64,000 nucleotides of DNA, taken from the NCBI RefSeq assembly GCF_000758525.1, contig NZ_CP009241.1:1798001-1862000 (forward strand). Reading direction: 5' to 3'. The translations under genes were made by a program, and so were the position numbers. Positions 1 through 8,542 of this stretch are shown one piece after another. The stretch's first letter is position 1. Every line of letters starts with the position of its first letter. The notes under the pieces were generated by a model that was not told the origin of the DNA, ran no database searches, and saw only the letters and a list, made by a program, of their open reading frames with translations. This DNA comes from Paenibacillus sp. FSL H7-0357 (GTDB lineage Bacteria > Bacillota > Bacilli > Paenibacillales > Paenibacillaceae).

Positions 1-1
1 C

Positions 2-172
2 GAACCGTTCTACAGAGCGAAGAAGAACATGCTCAAAGAGAAAGGAAGTGCCGGGCTTGGATTAAGTATTGTAAAAAATATTATCGAGGATCATCACGGA
101 GCCATTAAACTACAGAGCATCTTGAACGAGGGCACAGAAATCAAAATCAGCTTGCCGGAGGATTGGAAATGA
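2..172 (+). CDS. Sensor histidine kinase, C-terminal fragment (cut by window edge)
   Basis: Only the last 56 codons are in the window. The readable end contains EPFYRAK followed by GLGLSIVKNIIEDHHG, which is the F/G2 part of a GHKL-type HATPase domain, and then GTEIKISLP, the usual last strand of that fold. In the family this domain binds ATP and phosphorylates a histidine for transfer to a response regulator. The stop codon overlaps the start of the next gene as ATGA, so the two are translationally coupled. The rest of the kinase, and presumably its response regulator, lie to the left of the window. The domain call is firm. The signal and target are unknown, although the ABC genes just downstream are plausible targets. 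Confidence 0.9.
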   Translation, partial: EPFYRAKKNMLKEKGSAGLGLSIVKNIIEDHHGAIKLQSILNEGTEIKISLPEDWK

Positions 173-1317
173 AGAAGGTGAGTTTGTTGGGGAATTACCG
201 GCACTACATGATCTTGGGCCTGTTACTGCTTGTCTTTATATTGGGGTTTTATGGACTTGGCAGCATCTATGCCCTAAGTAGTATTGACTCTAGAACGGTG
301 GTTCTTAAAAATAGTCAGTTCAATACGACTCTTATTTCAAGCAATGCTGAGGCTTTTGAGATTAAAGCTGTAACCAAGCTGACTAATAATTATCCTATAT
401 ATGATCTTGAAGTGCGAGATCACAATAATATTATTATTACTGTGCCAGACAACTCTTTAAGTGGATTAAAAATAGCAGTATTGCATCTGGATAATAATCA
501 AATGTCTGATATTGCTGAGAATGTTGAATATGGAATTACCTTGACTCCCGATGGGAAACAGCTAATCTATTCGAAGTTTGAAAATGGGGGAGAGAGCTTA
601 AGAACTAATGTGTACAGCCTGGAGTTGAATAAGGATCTGAAACAGTTGAAGAATGATAATTCATATTCCAACATGTTCATTGATCATGAACGTTATTTAG
701 GCTTCTCCGGGAGCGACGTTATACTAACTAATGTCTCGACGGGCGAAGTTCAGCAGTTGATCACGTATGATCAATTACTGCAATTAATAGGAACTGCCAT
801 TGGCTCCAGCAATCTGAACGGAATTACAATTAGATGGGATATCATCCAGAAGTCAGGACAAAATAAGGTTTGTTTTTTAGCGGAAATTAACAGCAGCTAC
901 GGTATATTTGAAATGGACTTGAAGAATACAAGTAAGGTAAAGTTAGTGGCCAAAAGTGAACAAATCAATCAATTTTTAGTAATGAATAATGGCGATTTTG
1001 TGCTACAGGGGAAAATAAATAATACAGATGGACTCTTCCAGTACAACCGAGGTACCAGTCAATTCAAGCTATTGAAGGAAGGTATCATAACAAATTATGC
1101 GTTGCAGTCCGATGAAAGCCGAATCGCTTACTTTATGGTAAACAGCAATCAAATAGGGGATCTGCATGCTGCTTATTTGGACAATGGGAGCCTGGATTCA
1201 GATACAGTGATATATCAAAATATCCATTCTGCACAAACGATGAAATGGCATGAGGATGATCTATTCATTATCGGTAGCCAATTAAGTAAAAGCGAAATTT
1301 ACCGTTTTTCGTTTTAG
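169..1317 (+). CDS. Membrane-anchored extracytoplasmic protein, propeller-like
   Basis: A 382-residue protein with one N-terminal membrane segment (about residues 12-34, rich in L, I, F and G) and no lipobox or other membrane segment, so most of it should lie outside the membrane. The body carries repeated short strand patterns such as ITLTPDGKQLIYSKF and SDESRIAYFMV, which resemble TolB or WD-like propeller blades; this is inferred from pattern only. I chose the ATG at 169 over the TTG at 163 because GGAGGA at 157-162 is well spaced for it and the start overlaps the kinase stop (ATGA). Being coupled to a sensor kinase and followed by a terminator, it may be an accessory sensor or a target of that kinase. 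No named family is recognised. Confidence 0.7.
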   Translation: MKKVSLLGNYRHYMILGLLLLVFILGFYGLGSIYALSSIDSRTVVLKNSQFNTTLISSNAEAFEIKAVTKLTNNYPIYDLEVRDHNNIIITVPDNSLSGLKIAVLHLDNNQMSDIAENVEYGITLTPDGKQLIYSKFENGGESLRTNVYSLELNKDLKQLKNDNSYSNMFIDHERYLGFSGSDVILTNVSTGEVQQLITYDQLLQLIGTAIGSSNLNGITIRWDIIQKSGQNKVCFLAEINSSYGIFEMDLKNTSKVKLVAKSEQINQFLVMNNGDFVLQGKINNTDGLFQYNRGTSQFKLLKEGIITNYALQSDESRIAYFMVNSNQIGDLHAAYLDNGSLDSDTVIYQNIHSAQTMKWHEDDLFIIGSQLSKSEIYRFSF

Positions 1318-1332
1318 ACAAGGCAACTGCAG

Positions 1333-1368
1333 ATAAGACCAGCGTATATCTAATTGCGCTGGTCTTAT
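1333..1368 (+). terminator. Rho-independent terminator after the kinase/propeller unit
   Basis: ATAAGACCAGCG at 1333-1344 pairs perfectly with CGCTGGTCTTAT at 1357-1368 around a 12-base loop, and a short T-rich run follows. It separates the kinase-propeller transcript from the ABC genes, which have their own promoter region. Confidence 0.85.
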
Positions 1369-1390
1369 TTGTGCGCAGCAGTGAATGATT

Positions 1391-1441
1391 TACAACTTGG
1401 ATACAAGTCTGCCAAAGACCGATACAATCACTTTTTATAAT
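1391..1441 (+). promoter_or_regulatory. Promoter region with phased TACAA repeats before the ABC operon
   Basis: A perfect -10 hexamer TATAAT lies at 1436-1441, but no good -35 is found at the right distance. Instead TACAA occurs at 1391, 1402 and 1423, spaced by 11 and 21 bases (one and two helical turns), and the last two copies sit in GATACAA. A promoter with a missing -35 and phased direct repeats is the usual arrangement for an OmpR-family activator, so a response regulator paired with the kinase at the left edge is a reasonable candidate binder. The sequence pattern is seen; the binder is inferred. Confidence 0.5.
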
Positions 1442-1494
1442 GGAGATAACGAAACACAAGAAACACAAGTCATTATATTAAGGGAGTTCTTAAC

Positions 1495-2202
1495 ATGCTT
1501 CGAGTAGAGAATTTATCACATGCTTTTAGAAACAGCACAGAGTTAGTGCCGGTGCTGCATCAAGTCAGCTTTCGAGTGAAGCCGGGAGAGATGGTTGCTC
1601 TGCTGGGGAGCTCAGGATCAGGTAAATCGACCATGTTAAATCTTATGGCAGGCTTAATGAAGCCAACAGATGGCCAAATTTATATTGCGGACCAGGATAT
1701 CGTCAAGATGAGTGAGAATAAACTGGCCGAATTCCGGCGTGGACATATCGGTTTTGTTTTTCAATCCTATGAATTGATCGCCACAATGACGGTACGTGAA
1801 AATGTGGAATTACCCCTTGTTTTTCAATCGGTCCGCCCCTCTGTGCGCAGAAAGAAGGCACTTGCTTTACTTGAGGAAGTGGGGCTGCCGGGGAAATCTG
1901 ATCTCTTCCCTTCACAACTATCGGGTGGCCAGCAACAGCGCGTAAGTATTGCAAGGTCTCTTATTACAGAGCCTTCTATCATTTTTGCTGATGAACCTAC
2001 CGGGAATTTGGATACCAAAACAGAGGAAGAGATCATCGGAATTCTGCAGCGGCTAAACAAGGCAAGGAATACAACCTTTGTCATTGTAACGCATGAAGCC
2101 GAGGTTGCGGAGCAGATGCAAAGTGTGATTACACTGCGGAACGGATATCTGGTAACAGAACAAGCTGATAGTGAAAGTATGCCTGCAGGGAGGGGGGCTT
2201 AG
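1495..2202 (+). CDS. ABC transporter ATP-binding protein, MacB/LolD/YknY type
   Basis: A 235-residue nucleotide-binding subunit. It has Walker A GSSGSGKST (about residues 38-46), a Q-loop in VFQSYELIA, signature LSGGQQQRVSIARSL, Walker B IIFADEPTGNLD and the switch histidine in VIVTHEAE. The EPTGNLDT form is typical of the FtsE/LolD/MacB branch that powers mechanotransmission-type exporters rather than solute importers. The ATG at 1495 follows AGGGAG with 8 bases between. The stop (TAG) overlaps the GTG start of the permease by one base, so the two subunits are coupled. Together with that permease and the adaptor at 7325 it resembles the YknXYZ set of Bacillus, known for toxin resistance; the substrate here is unknown. 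Confidence 0.93.
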   Translation: MLRVENLSHAFRNSTELVPVLHQVSFRVKPGEMVALLGSSGSGKSTMLNLMAGLMKPTDGQIYIADQDIVKMSENKLAEFRRGHIGFVFQSYELIATMTVRENVELPLVFQSVRPSVRRKKALALLEEVGLPGKSDLFPSQLSGGQQQRVSIARSLITEPSIIFADEPTGNLDTKTEEEIIGILQRLNKARNTTFVIVTHEAEVAEQMQSVITLRNGYLVTEQADSESMPAGRGA

Positions 2203-3572
2203 TGCGGATTCGCGACATCACAAGCTTGGCCTGGGATCAAATTAAAAGACGTAAAGTAGTCACGGCATTGTGTATGACAGGGATTTCGATAGGTTGTGCC
2301 TCTCTTATAGTCGCCATGAGTGTTGGAGAATCTGCCCAGCAATATTCCTTAGATGAGATGAACAGGAACTTCAAGATGAATGAAATCACCGTTAAACCAA
2401 ATGTAGGGATATCTACAAAAGGCAGCGGCACTTCGAAAAAAGGAAACTTTGATAGAGGAAAGCTGACCGAGCAGAAGATAGAGCTTATTAAGAATCTCCC
2501 GCATGTTACAGCAGTAGCACCTTTTATGCAGGTTGAAAGCTTTGAGATGGTCACGATAGACAATAACATTAACTATGTTGAGGTCCTTGGCACGGATCTT
2601 CAGTCGCTCACAAGCTTTGACAAATCTTTTGAACAGGGGGGACCTTCAGATGCGGTGGGCACGGTTGTATTAAACTACGGGGCGACTATTGGCTTGATGG
2701 ATGTTGTTACGGTCAATAAAATGATGGAGCGACTACAAGAGGATCCTTATAATGATAGTTTAATCCAACAATTCAATAATCTAAATATGAAGTCTTCAAA
2801 ATTATATCAGCAGCAAATTCAATATCGGTATTATAATGCGGAATTACAGCAGAACACCCTCAGTTCTTCTCTTCGCATCATTGGGATACTAAAACAGCCA
2901 AGTGGAGTTAGGAAGGAGGAGGCTGCTTATGATAAAAAAGCCTATGTTTCGCTGGAAACTGCACAATTGCTTTCGGAAGAGTTTGGTTTAAGAACAGACT
3001 CTTCAGAAATACAAGGCTACGATTCAATGCTGGTTAAGGTAGACAGTCAGGATTATGTTGCACAAGTAGAAGGGCAAATTCAAAAGCTGATCTTGTCTAC
3101 AGAAACAAACTTACACCATCAAGCCGAAGTGAATGAGAAGTTCAACATGATCAAAAAGACGGCCCTCGGAATTGGCTTGTTCATTCTTGTGATTGCTTCT
3201 ATATCTATCATTGTAGCGATGACCATGTCCACCCATCAGCGGCGCAGACAAATCGGTATTATGAAGGTTTTGGGGTCTAATTTATGGCAAATACGTAATA
3301 TGTTTATCGCTGAGGCTGCATTGCTAGGATTGCTCGGCGGGGGGATCGGGGTGTTGATTTCTTATTTAACCCTATCTGGAGTGAATGAGTTGCTAACAAC
3401 AACATCTATTATCCCCCTTGGAGAGTCAACGACGGGGATGACGATTTCTATATCTGTAAAAAATATCCCGCTAGGTATTGCATTTGCAGTAATGACAGGT
3501 GTTCTATCGGGGATATATCCGGCAATCAGTGCTTCCAATACTAATGCTCTGGTAGCGATCAAGAAAGACTAG
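2202..3572 (+). CDS. ABC transporter permease, MacB/FtsX family (YknZ-like)
   Basis: A 456-residue membrane protein with the MacB layout: one membrane segment near residues 18-40, a large extracytoplasmic domain (about 45-315), then three membrane segments (about 320-345, 365-395 and 420-445). The segment MSTHQRRRQIGIMKVLGS after the second helix and the closing SNTNALVAIKK are characteristic of the FtsX domain. The start is GTG, overlapping the ATPase stop. The family moves peptides, lipids or antibiotics across the membrane or out of its outer leaflet by coupling ATP use to a periplasmic-type lever. The lever domain is Q/N/S-rich here and unlike the better-known antimicrobial-peptide BceB permeases, which have ten helices. 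Confidence 0.9.
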   Translation: MRIRDITSLAWDQIKRRKVVTALCMTGISIGCASLIVAMSVGESAQQYSLDEMNRNFKMNEITVKPNVGISTKGSGTSKKGNFDRGKLTEQKIELIKNLPHVTAVAPFMQVESFEMVTIDNNINYVEVLGTDLQSLTSFDKSFEQGGPSDAVGTVVLNYGATIGLMDVVTVNKMMERLQEDPYNDSLIQQFNNLNMKSSKLYQQQIQYRYYNAELQQNTLSSSLRIIGILKQPSGVRKEEAAYDKKAYVSLETAQLLSEEFGLRTDSSEIQGYDSMLVKVDSQDYVAQVEGQIQKLILSTETNLHHQAEVNEKFNMIKKTALGIGLFILVIASISIIVAMTMSTHQRRRQIGIMKVLGSNLWQIRNMFIAEAALLGLLGGGIGVLISYLTLSGVNELLTTTSIIPLGESTTGMTISISVKNIPLGIAFAVMTGVLSGIYPAISASNTNALVAIKKD

Positions 3573-3615
3573 GCTTTACAGAAAATAATAAGTCAGCAAT
3601 GAGGTGAAAAAGCCG

Positions 3616-4587
3616 ATGGCAGAGTATAAGGATTTTGCACATGATAAAAGAAGAAAACAACGTATAAAGAGGAACCGGAGAGGATTGCTGTTTATTGTGA
3701 TTTTGTTGTTTATAGTTGGTTTTAATATGATGATCGTAAAGAAGCCAACGGTTGACAAACATAAAGTTCAAACCTCCACTGCAAATAAAGAAGAAATGAC
3801 AGCAGTCCAAAAGGTAATTTTTAAGCAAAAGAATGGGCTTCAAAAGGGAGCAGAAGATGTGACGGCTTCATTAAAAAGCGTTTATGAAGTTGAAGACATC
3901 GCCTTCGTTGAGAAGTATCTGAAGCAGCAAATTTCGGGGGATATGCCTGATGGGGCGAATGGAGAAAAAATTGCTTATTTATCATTTGATGACGGGCCCT
4001 CCGAAACCGTAACTCCAAAAATACTGGATGTCCTAAAGGAAGAAAAGGTACCTGCAACTTTTTTTGTGCTAGGCCAGGAAGTAGATAAAAGTGATATTAC
4101 TAAAAATTTAATCAAAAGAATGATTGAAGAAGGACATGCTATAGCCAATCATTCATATTCGCATAACTATGATTATTTGTATCCTAATAAGAAGGTGAGT
4201 CTAGACCATTTTATGAGTGACATCGAAAAGACTAACAACTCCTTAAAAACAGTATTAGGAGAAGACTTCACTACCAGGGCAGTCAGATATCCTGGCGGTC
4301 ATATGACATGGGCTAAAAGTGATCCCACAGGTGTGGCTTCACTGGATAAAGCTCTATATGCCAAGGGTTATCACCATGTGGATTGGAATGTATTGCCGAA
4401 AGATGCAGAAGGTGCACCCAAGAACGCAGAAGAATTAATGCGAGAATTCACGAATACAGTAGCAGGCAGAGAAAAAGCAGTGATATTAATGCACGATACT
4501 TATAACAAGGAAGAAACCGCAAAGGCTTTGCCGGAAATGATAAAGTATCTGAAAGAACATGACTATAAATTTAGAACAATGAAGTAA
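3616..4587 (+). CDS. Membrane-anchored polysaccharide deacetylase (NodB domain)
   Basis: A 323-residue type II membrane protein: a short basic cytoplasmic end, a membrane helix at about residues 22-42, a linker, and a C-terminal NodB domain (about 120-320). All five family motifs are present: FDDGPS (catalytic base and metal Asp), HSYSH (metal histidines), RYPGG, DWN, and ILMHD. It should therefore be an active metal-dependent deacetylase of peptidoglycan, chitin-like or teichoic or exopolysaccharide acetyl groups outside the cell. I chose ATG 3616 over GTG 3604 because GAGGTG lies 9 bases before it. It sits inside an ABC export cluster, 43 bases after the permease, which suggests envelope modification as part of the same response. 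Confidence 0.92.
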   Translation: MAEYKDFAHDKRRKQRIKRNRRGLLFIVILLFIVGFNMMIVKKPTVDKHKVQTSTANKEEMTAVQKVIFKQKNGLQKGAEDVTASLKSVYEVEDIAFVEKYLKQQISGDMPDGANGEKIAYLSFDDGPSETVTPKILDVLKEEKVPATFFVLGQEVDKSDITKNLIKRMIEEGHAIANHSYSHNYDYLYPNKKVSLDHFMSDIEKTNNSLKTVLGEDFTTRAVRYPGGHMTWAKSDPTGVASLDKALYAKGYHHVDWNVLPKDAEGAPKNAEELMREFTNTVAGREKAVILMHDTYNKEETAKALPEMIKYLKEHDYKFRTMK

Positions 4588-4664
4588 TCTAAAAAATGCG
4601 ATATCAGCTATAGATGACTAAATTTGTTATCTGTAAATGTTGTATAGATTTTGAGGAGGAAACT

Positions 4665-7271
4665 ATGAGATTACATAGAAGTAAAAGTGTTGCTCTGTTG
4701 CTAAGTATTCTTCTTATCAGCCAATTGTCTGGATATACTGTTTCAGCTGCTCCGGCAACAGTAGGTAGTGCCTATAAGATGTCCGCAGGAGAAAGCGTCA
4801 CAGCAAAGAATCTAGGGGCCATCCTGCTGGGAGCGAATGTAAAAGCTACCGTAGAGGATGTTAATATTTGGCCGCAAACCGGTGGCAATATTCTGGCCTA
4901 TACGCTTAAGCTCTCTAACAACGGCAGTTCTAGTGCCAATCTGGTGCATTATTTTCCGCGTGTAGTCACTCCGGGAGGTTCAGCCATTCCCGCCAATCCA
5001 GTAACTGCTGATGCGCTTAAGAAAAAGGTCGGAGCCAAGGACAGCCTGCGCGTGACCTACTATGTGAATGTCGGTCAAACGACTTCGCTGCAGGGAATGA
5101 AGATTGCCATGTACGTATGGGACGCCAAAGCCAAGGGGTATCTAAAGAATGCGGGTTCTCTGGCGATTCCGGCGGGCTATTCCACAGCCGCTGAACGCGG
5201 CAAGATCCTGAGCACCACCATGAATGACATTTCAGTTACAGCAAGTGCGGATTCCCTGCAGCTCTACAAGTTTAGCGGTAAAGTGTACGCCAAGGTAGGA
5301 CTGAGCATTACCAATAAGGGCAGTAAAGTTCTGAATGAAGCCGGATACACTCCATATCTCCAAACGGCAAGCGGCACCTCTTTCGAGCTGACGGTGAACA
5401 GCGCACAGGCAGGTTACAAGATTCAGCCGCAGGAGAAAAAGAGCATTTACTATTTGGCGGAAATTCCCGCAGCCCTGAATACCAACAACATGAAGCTGCA
5501 GTTTACACAAAAGGATGAGACCCTGAAGCTTGAGCTTCCCAAAATGTCATTCAAGCTTCCAGTTGCGTCTACTCCTAATTTTGTTGTGGGCCCAAGTGCT
5601 GTCAAAAAAGTCGGTATTAACAGTAATACAGTGGAAATGCAGCTGGTGAATGCTTCGGTTTATTCAGAGGACGCCCATGGAGTATGGTCCTTTCAGTTAC
5701 GTCTGAAGAATGCCGGCAACAAGGCGGTGACCCTGCCAAACTACGAGCTTGCCGTGAAGTCGATCAAAGGGACAGCTTTCCCGGTGAACGCCAAGGCACT
5801 CAGCGGGCTCACGCTAAAACCGTTGGAAACCAAGGTTGTTCCGCTTACAGTGCAGGTCCCCCTTGAGGTCGAGCAAGCCGGGCTGCAACTGCAGATGATT
5901 GAAGCTGTCAGTGCAACAGAAACGGCCGGCACAACCACTGGCCCAACTACTGGCGAAACCGCTGGTACACCTGGGACGACAGCGGCGGTAACTCCCAAAC
6001 TGATTTTTCCGGTAGCCTACTTTACCATTCCTTATGCGCTCCGTGCGGATGTGCAAAGGGGGGAGGTCTATAATCGGACGAATCAATTTGGGTCCTTCTC
6101 ATACAACCTGACGTCTTTGCAACGGTATCCTTGGAAGGATGATGATATCGTCATGGCCAAGCTGAACATCACCAACACCCAGTCCGTAACCCTTACGCTT
6201 CCCGAACTTACGGGAGCGATTAAGCTGGGTACCAATGATTTAGCGGCGACCACGGATCTGCTGATCGATAAAGAGGCCGCAACGCTGGCTCCGGGCAAGT
6301 CCGCCGAGATCGTAGTGATGTCTAAAGTTCCGTATACCGAGGAATTTGAAAATGTACGAATTAATTTATTCAGCACGGTGAACACCGAGAAGGTGCCGTT
6401 CCTGGATCTCAGCATGAGTAATTCACTGAATGCAATAGATAATATTGACCGCGGCGGCACCTACAAAATCAGCGGCAAAGGTAAAAATGCCAATGTTCAG
6501 GAGAGCCGGACGACGGTTTATGAGGGGATCAATTCCAAAATTGTGTACACGGAACTGCTCATAAGCAGCCAGGAGAAAAGACAAAGCAAGATGACGCGTC
6601 TGCAGGCGTATTACAGAACGAAGGACGGGCAGTTTTTTGATGCCAAACCTAATCAACCCGACAATGCTGCAACACCTGGCGGTATGCAGTTGGTTTCGTT
6701 CTGGGCGAAGCTGCCGAAGACGGCAAGTGCCGAAGACATCTCACTGGTATTAGGTTCCGGGGTGACCGGAAACAAGTTAAGTGAAAGCGGACAAGAGGCT
6801 ACCGGATTTATTAATGCAAGTGCCCTGCTGCTCACACCTAAAACCACAGCACCGGCGGGTAATTTAACGAAGATCGCATTCTTCCCCTATAATTTGTCGG
6901 TCATCAACTCAGAAGGCAGACTATTGGAACTAAACGACACTATCAACATCGTAATGACCTATGATCTGACCCGGGATAACAGCATCGACAGTGGCGATTT
7001 GGAGCATAAGCTTGTGCTTAGAATGACTGATCCCTATGGCGTATCACAGGATAAAGTGCTGACAATTGGCACGGATCTGACAGAAGGAAATAGCAATACC
7101 TTCTCGATGTCCTTCAGTAAAAATCTGTACACGAAGCTCAAGGGCGGCACTTACAAATTAACTTTGTTTGATGAATTCCAAGGCGAGCGGCAGGAGCTTG
7201 GGGGTCAGGTTTTCAACCTGTTCATCGACCGCCAGCTGATAACTAATGTGAAAGATGCCAACGCTAAATGA
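4665..7271 (+). CDS. Large secreted protein of unknown function in the ABC cluster
   Basis: An 868-residue protein with a signal peptide (MRLHRSKS, a hydrophobic stretch, then VSAAPA near residue 29). It has no membrane anchor, lipobox or LPXTG motif at the end, so it is probably released or held non-covalently. The body is a series of all-beta-looking segments, several opening with phrases such as LSNNGSSSANLVHYFPRV and LRLKNAGNKAVTLPNYEL, which look like Ig-like or CARDB-like folds binding nothing recognisable. A Thr/Gly/Pro-rich linker (about residues 418-445) separates two halves. The ATG at 4665 has GAGGAGG in front; an upstream in-frame start at 4614 lacks a signal and a ribosome site. 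Its place between a deacetylase and the adaptor of an ABC exporter suggests an envelope role. I do not recognise a family. Confidence 0.75.
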   Translation: MRLHRSKSVALLLSILLISQLSGYTVSAAPATVGSAYKMSAGESVTAKNLGAILLGANVKATVEDVNIWPQTGGNILAYTLKLSNNGSSSANLVHYFPRVVTPGGSAIPANPVTADALKKKVGAKDSLRVTYYVNVGQTTSLQGMKIAMYVWDAKAKGYLKNAGSLAIPAGYSTAAERGKILSTTMNDISVTASADSLQLYKFSGKVYAKVGLSITNKGSKVLNEAGYTPYLQTASGTSFELTVNSAQAGYKIQPQEKKSIYYLAEIPAALNTNNMKLQFTQKDETLKLELPKMSFKLPVASTPNFVVGPSAVKKVGINSNTVEMQLVNASVYSEDAHGVWSFQLRLKNAGNKAVTLPNYELAVKSIKGTAFPVNAKALSGLTLKPLETKVVPLTVQVPLEVEQAGLQLQMIEAVSATETAGTTTGPTTGETAGTPGTTAAVTPKLIFPVAYFTIPYALRADVQRGEVYNRTNQFGSFSYNLTSLQRYPWKDDDIVMAKLNITNTQSVTLTLPELTGAIKLGTNDLAATTDLLIDKEAATLAPGKSAEIVVMSKVPYTEEFENVRINLFSTVNTEKVPFLDLSMSNSLNAIDNIDRGGTYKISGKGKNANVQESRTTVYEGINSKIVYTELLISSQEKRQSKMTRLQAYYRTKDGQFFDAKPNQPDNAATPGGMQLVSFWAKLPKTASAEDISLVLGSGVTGNKLSESGQEATGFINASALLLTPKTTAPAGNLTKIAFFPYNLSVINSEGRLLELNDTINIVMTYDLTRDNSIDSGDLEHKLVLRMTDPYGVSQDKVLTIGTDLTEGNSNTFSMSFSKNLYTKLKGGTYKLTLFDEFQGERQELGGQVFNLFIDRQLITNVKDANAK

Positions 7272-7324
7272 CAATGGAAGGTTAAATATAATTATCCACT
7301 TTTAATTGAAAGGAAGCCAAAGTG

Positions 7325-8428
7325 ATGAACAGCAACATTAAGAAAATTATAAAGTGGGTTATTATCATAGCGGTCATCGCTGCCGCAGGTTACTTGTTGT
7401 ATGCAAAGGTTCTTAACAAGGCGGAGGAAGTAGTGGGCGAAGTACCGCCGATGGAGGCTATTACTTTTCCGGTCACTCAAGAAACGATTACTCAATCCAT
7501 ACAAGTTAAAGGGACATCCAAATATGAGCACGAGACCCTTGTGTATGCTCCCTTTGCCTCCAAGGTGACAAGCTGGAAAGTAAAGAACGGTGATCAAGTG
7601 AAGAAGGGGGAGCTGCTGTATACCCTTGATACCAGCACACTCAAGAATGAAATTGCAACCCAAGAGGCGGCTATTCGCAAGGCGAAGCTGGAAGCTGAAC
7701 TAAATTCATTTGTAAGCCAGCAGAATGATGAGACGATCGCAGTAGGTGCATCCGAAGCAGAACGGTTAAAGAGTTTGGCTACACAGGAGACAGGACGAAT
7801 TAGCGAAGATCTAAATAATGTGAATGGAGATATTCAAGCGCGGGAGATAGCAGAGAAGAAGAAAAAGATCCAATCGGCGAGTTATCAGGCCCCTTCTTCT
7901 GGGATATTCTTGTTCGAAAACAATAGTGAACTCCCACAATTAGTTACGGATAACCAGTATATTGGGAAAATTGTGGATTTGAACAAACTGGCGTTTATAG
8001 CCCTTGTGGGGGAACAGGATGTATTCCGCATTAAGGCTGGCATGAAGGTTACCGTCAAAATGACCGCTTCCAAGGATGTTAAGCTGGCTGGAAAGGTGGA
8101 GAAAATTTCAAAATTCGCAACAGCTACATCAGGTAAAGAAAGTGCTTCTACTCAACCTCCTCAGTTCGAAGTAGTCATTTCGCTCGAGCCGAATGAGCTC
8201 CTGATCGGCGGTCTTAGCTTGAACGGCGAGATTGAGATCATACGTAAAGAAAATGTCACTGTGCTTTCCAACATTGCTGTCATTCATGAAGGAGACCTTT
8301 CTTATGTTATGTTGGATAATGGTAACGGGCAAATAGAACGAAAAGAAATAAAAATCGGATTGGAAACAACTGATAAGGTTGAAGTGCTGTCTGGACTGAA
8401 GGCTGGAGACAATGTAGTTCTTCAGTAG
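7325..8428 (+). CDS. HlyD-type membrane fusion (adaptor) protein, YknX-like
   Basis: A 367-residue protein with an N-terminal membrane helix (about residues 9-27), then a barrel-sandwich half-motif (SWKVKNGDQVKKGELLYTLD, about 80-100), a short predicted coiled coil rich in E, A and K, the second half-motif (about 185-205), a beta-barrel (about 210-290) and a C-terminal domain ending in GLKAGDNVVLQ. This is the layout of RND/MacA/YknX adaptors. In Gram-positives such proteins bind a MacB-like permease on the outside. AAGGAAG lies 9 bases before ATG 7325. It is probably the third part of the transporter at 1495-3572, although two secreted or anchored proteins lie between them. Confidence 0.9.
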   Translation: MNSNIKKIIKWVIIIAVIAAAGYLLYAKVLNKAEEVVGEVPPMEAITFPVTQETITQSIQVKGTSKYEHETLVYAPFASKVTSWKVKNGDQVKKGELLYTLDTSTLKNEIATQEAAIRKAKLEAELNSFVSQQNDETIAVGASEAERLKSLATQETGRISEDLNNVNGDIQAREIAEKKKKIQSASYQAPSSGIFLFENNSELPQLVTDNQYIGKIVDLNKLAFIALVGEQDVFRIKAGMKVTVKMTASKDVKLAGKVEKISKFATATSGKESASTQPPQFEVVISLEPNELLIGGLSLNGEIEIIRKENVTVLSNIAVIHEGDLSYVMLDNGNGQIERKEIKIGLETTDKVEVLSGLKAGDNVVLQ

Positions 8429-8542
8429 ATTGAGAAAATCATCGGTTAGGAAGCCGACGACGTCTAACCTGGACATTTTGGATGAACGTGAAAAGGTAGC
8501 TGTCGTCGGACGCTGATGCTGCGTTAGAATCAAGTTACATAG
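8429..8542 (+). other. Junction stretch with possible degraded reading frame and competing hairpins
   Basis: After the adaptor stop, another frame reads through SNLDILDEREKVAVVGR and stops at about 8515. The last part resembles the strand leading into an ABC Walker A site, but the loop itself is absent, so it may be a gene remnant or chance. The same bases can form two exclusive hairpins: GGTTAG (8444-8449) with CTAACC (8463-8468), or CCGACGAC (8453-8460) with GTCGTCGG (8502-8509). Just after it the base composition becomes clearly AT-rich. Confidence 0.3.
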
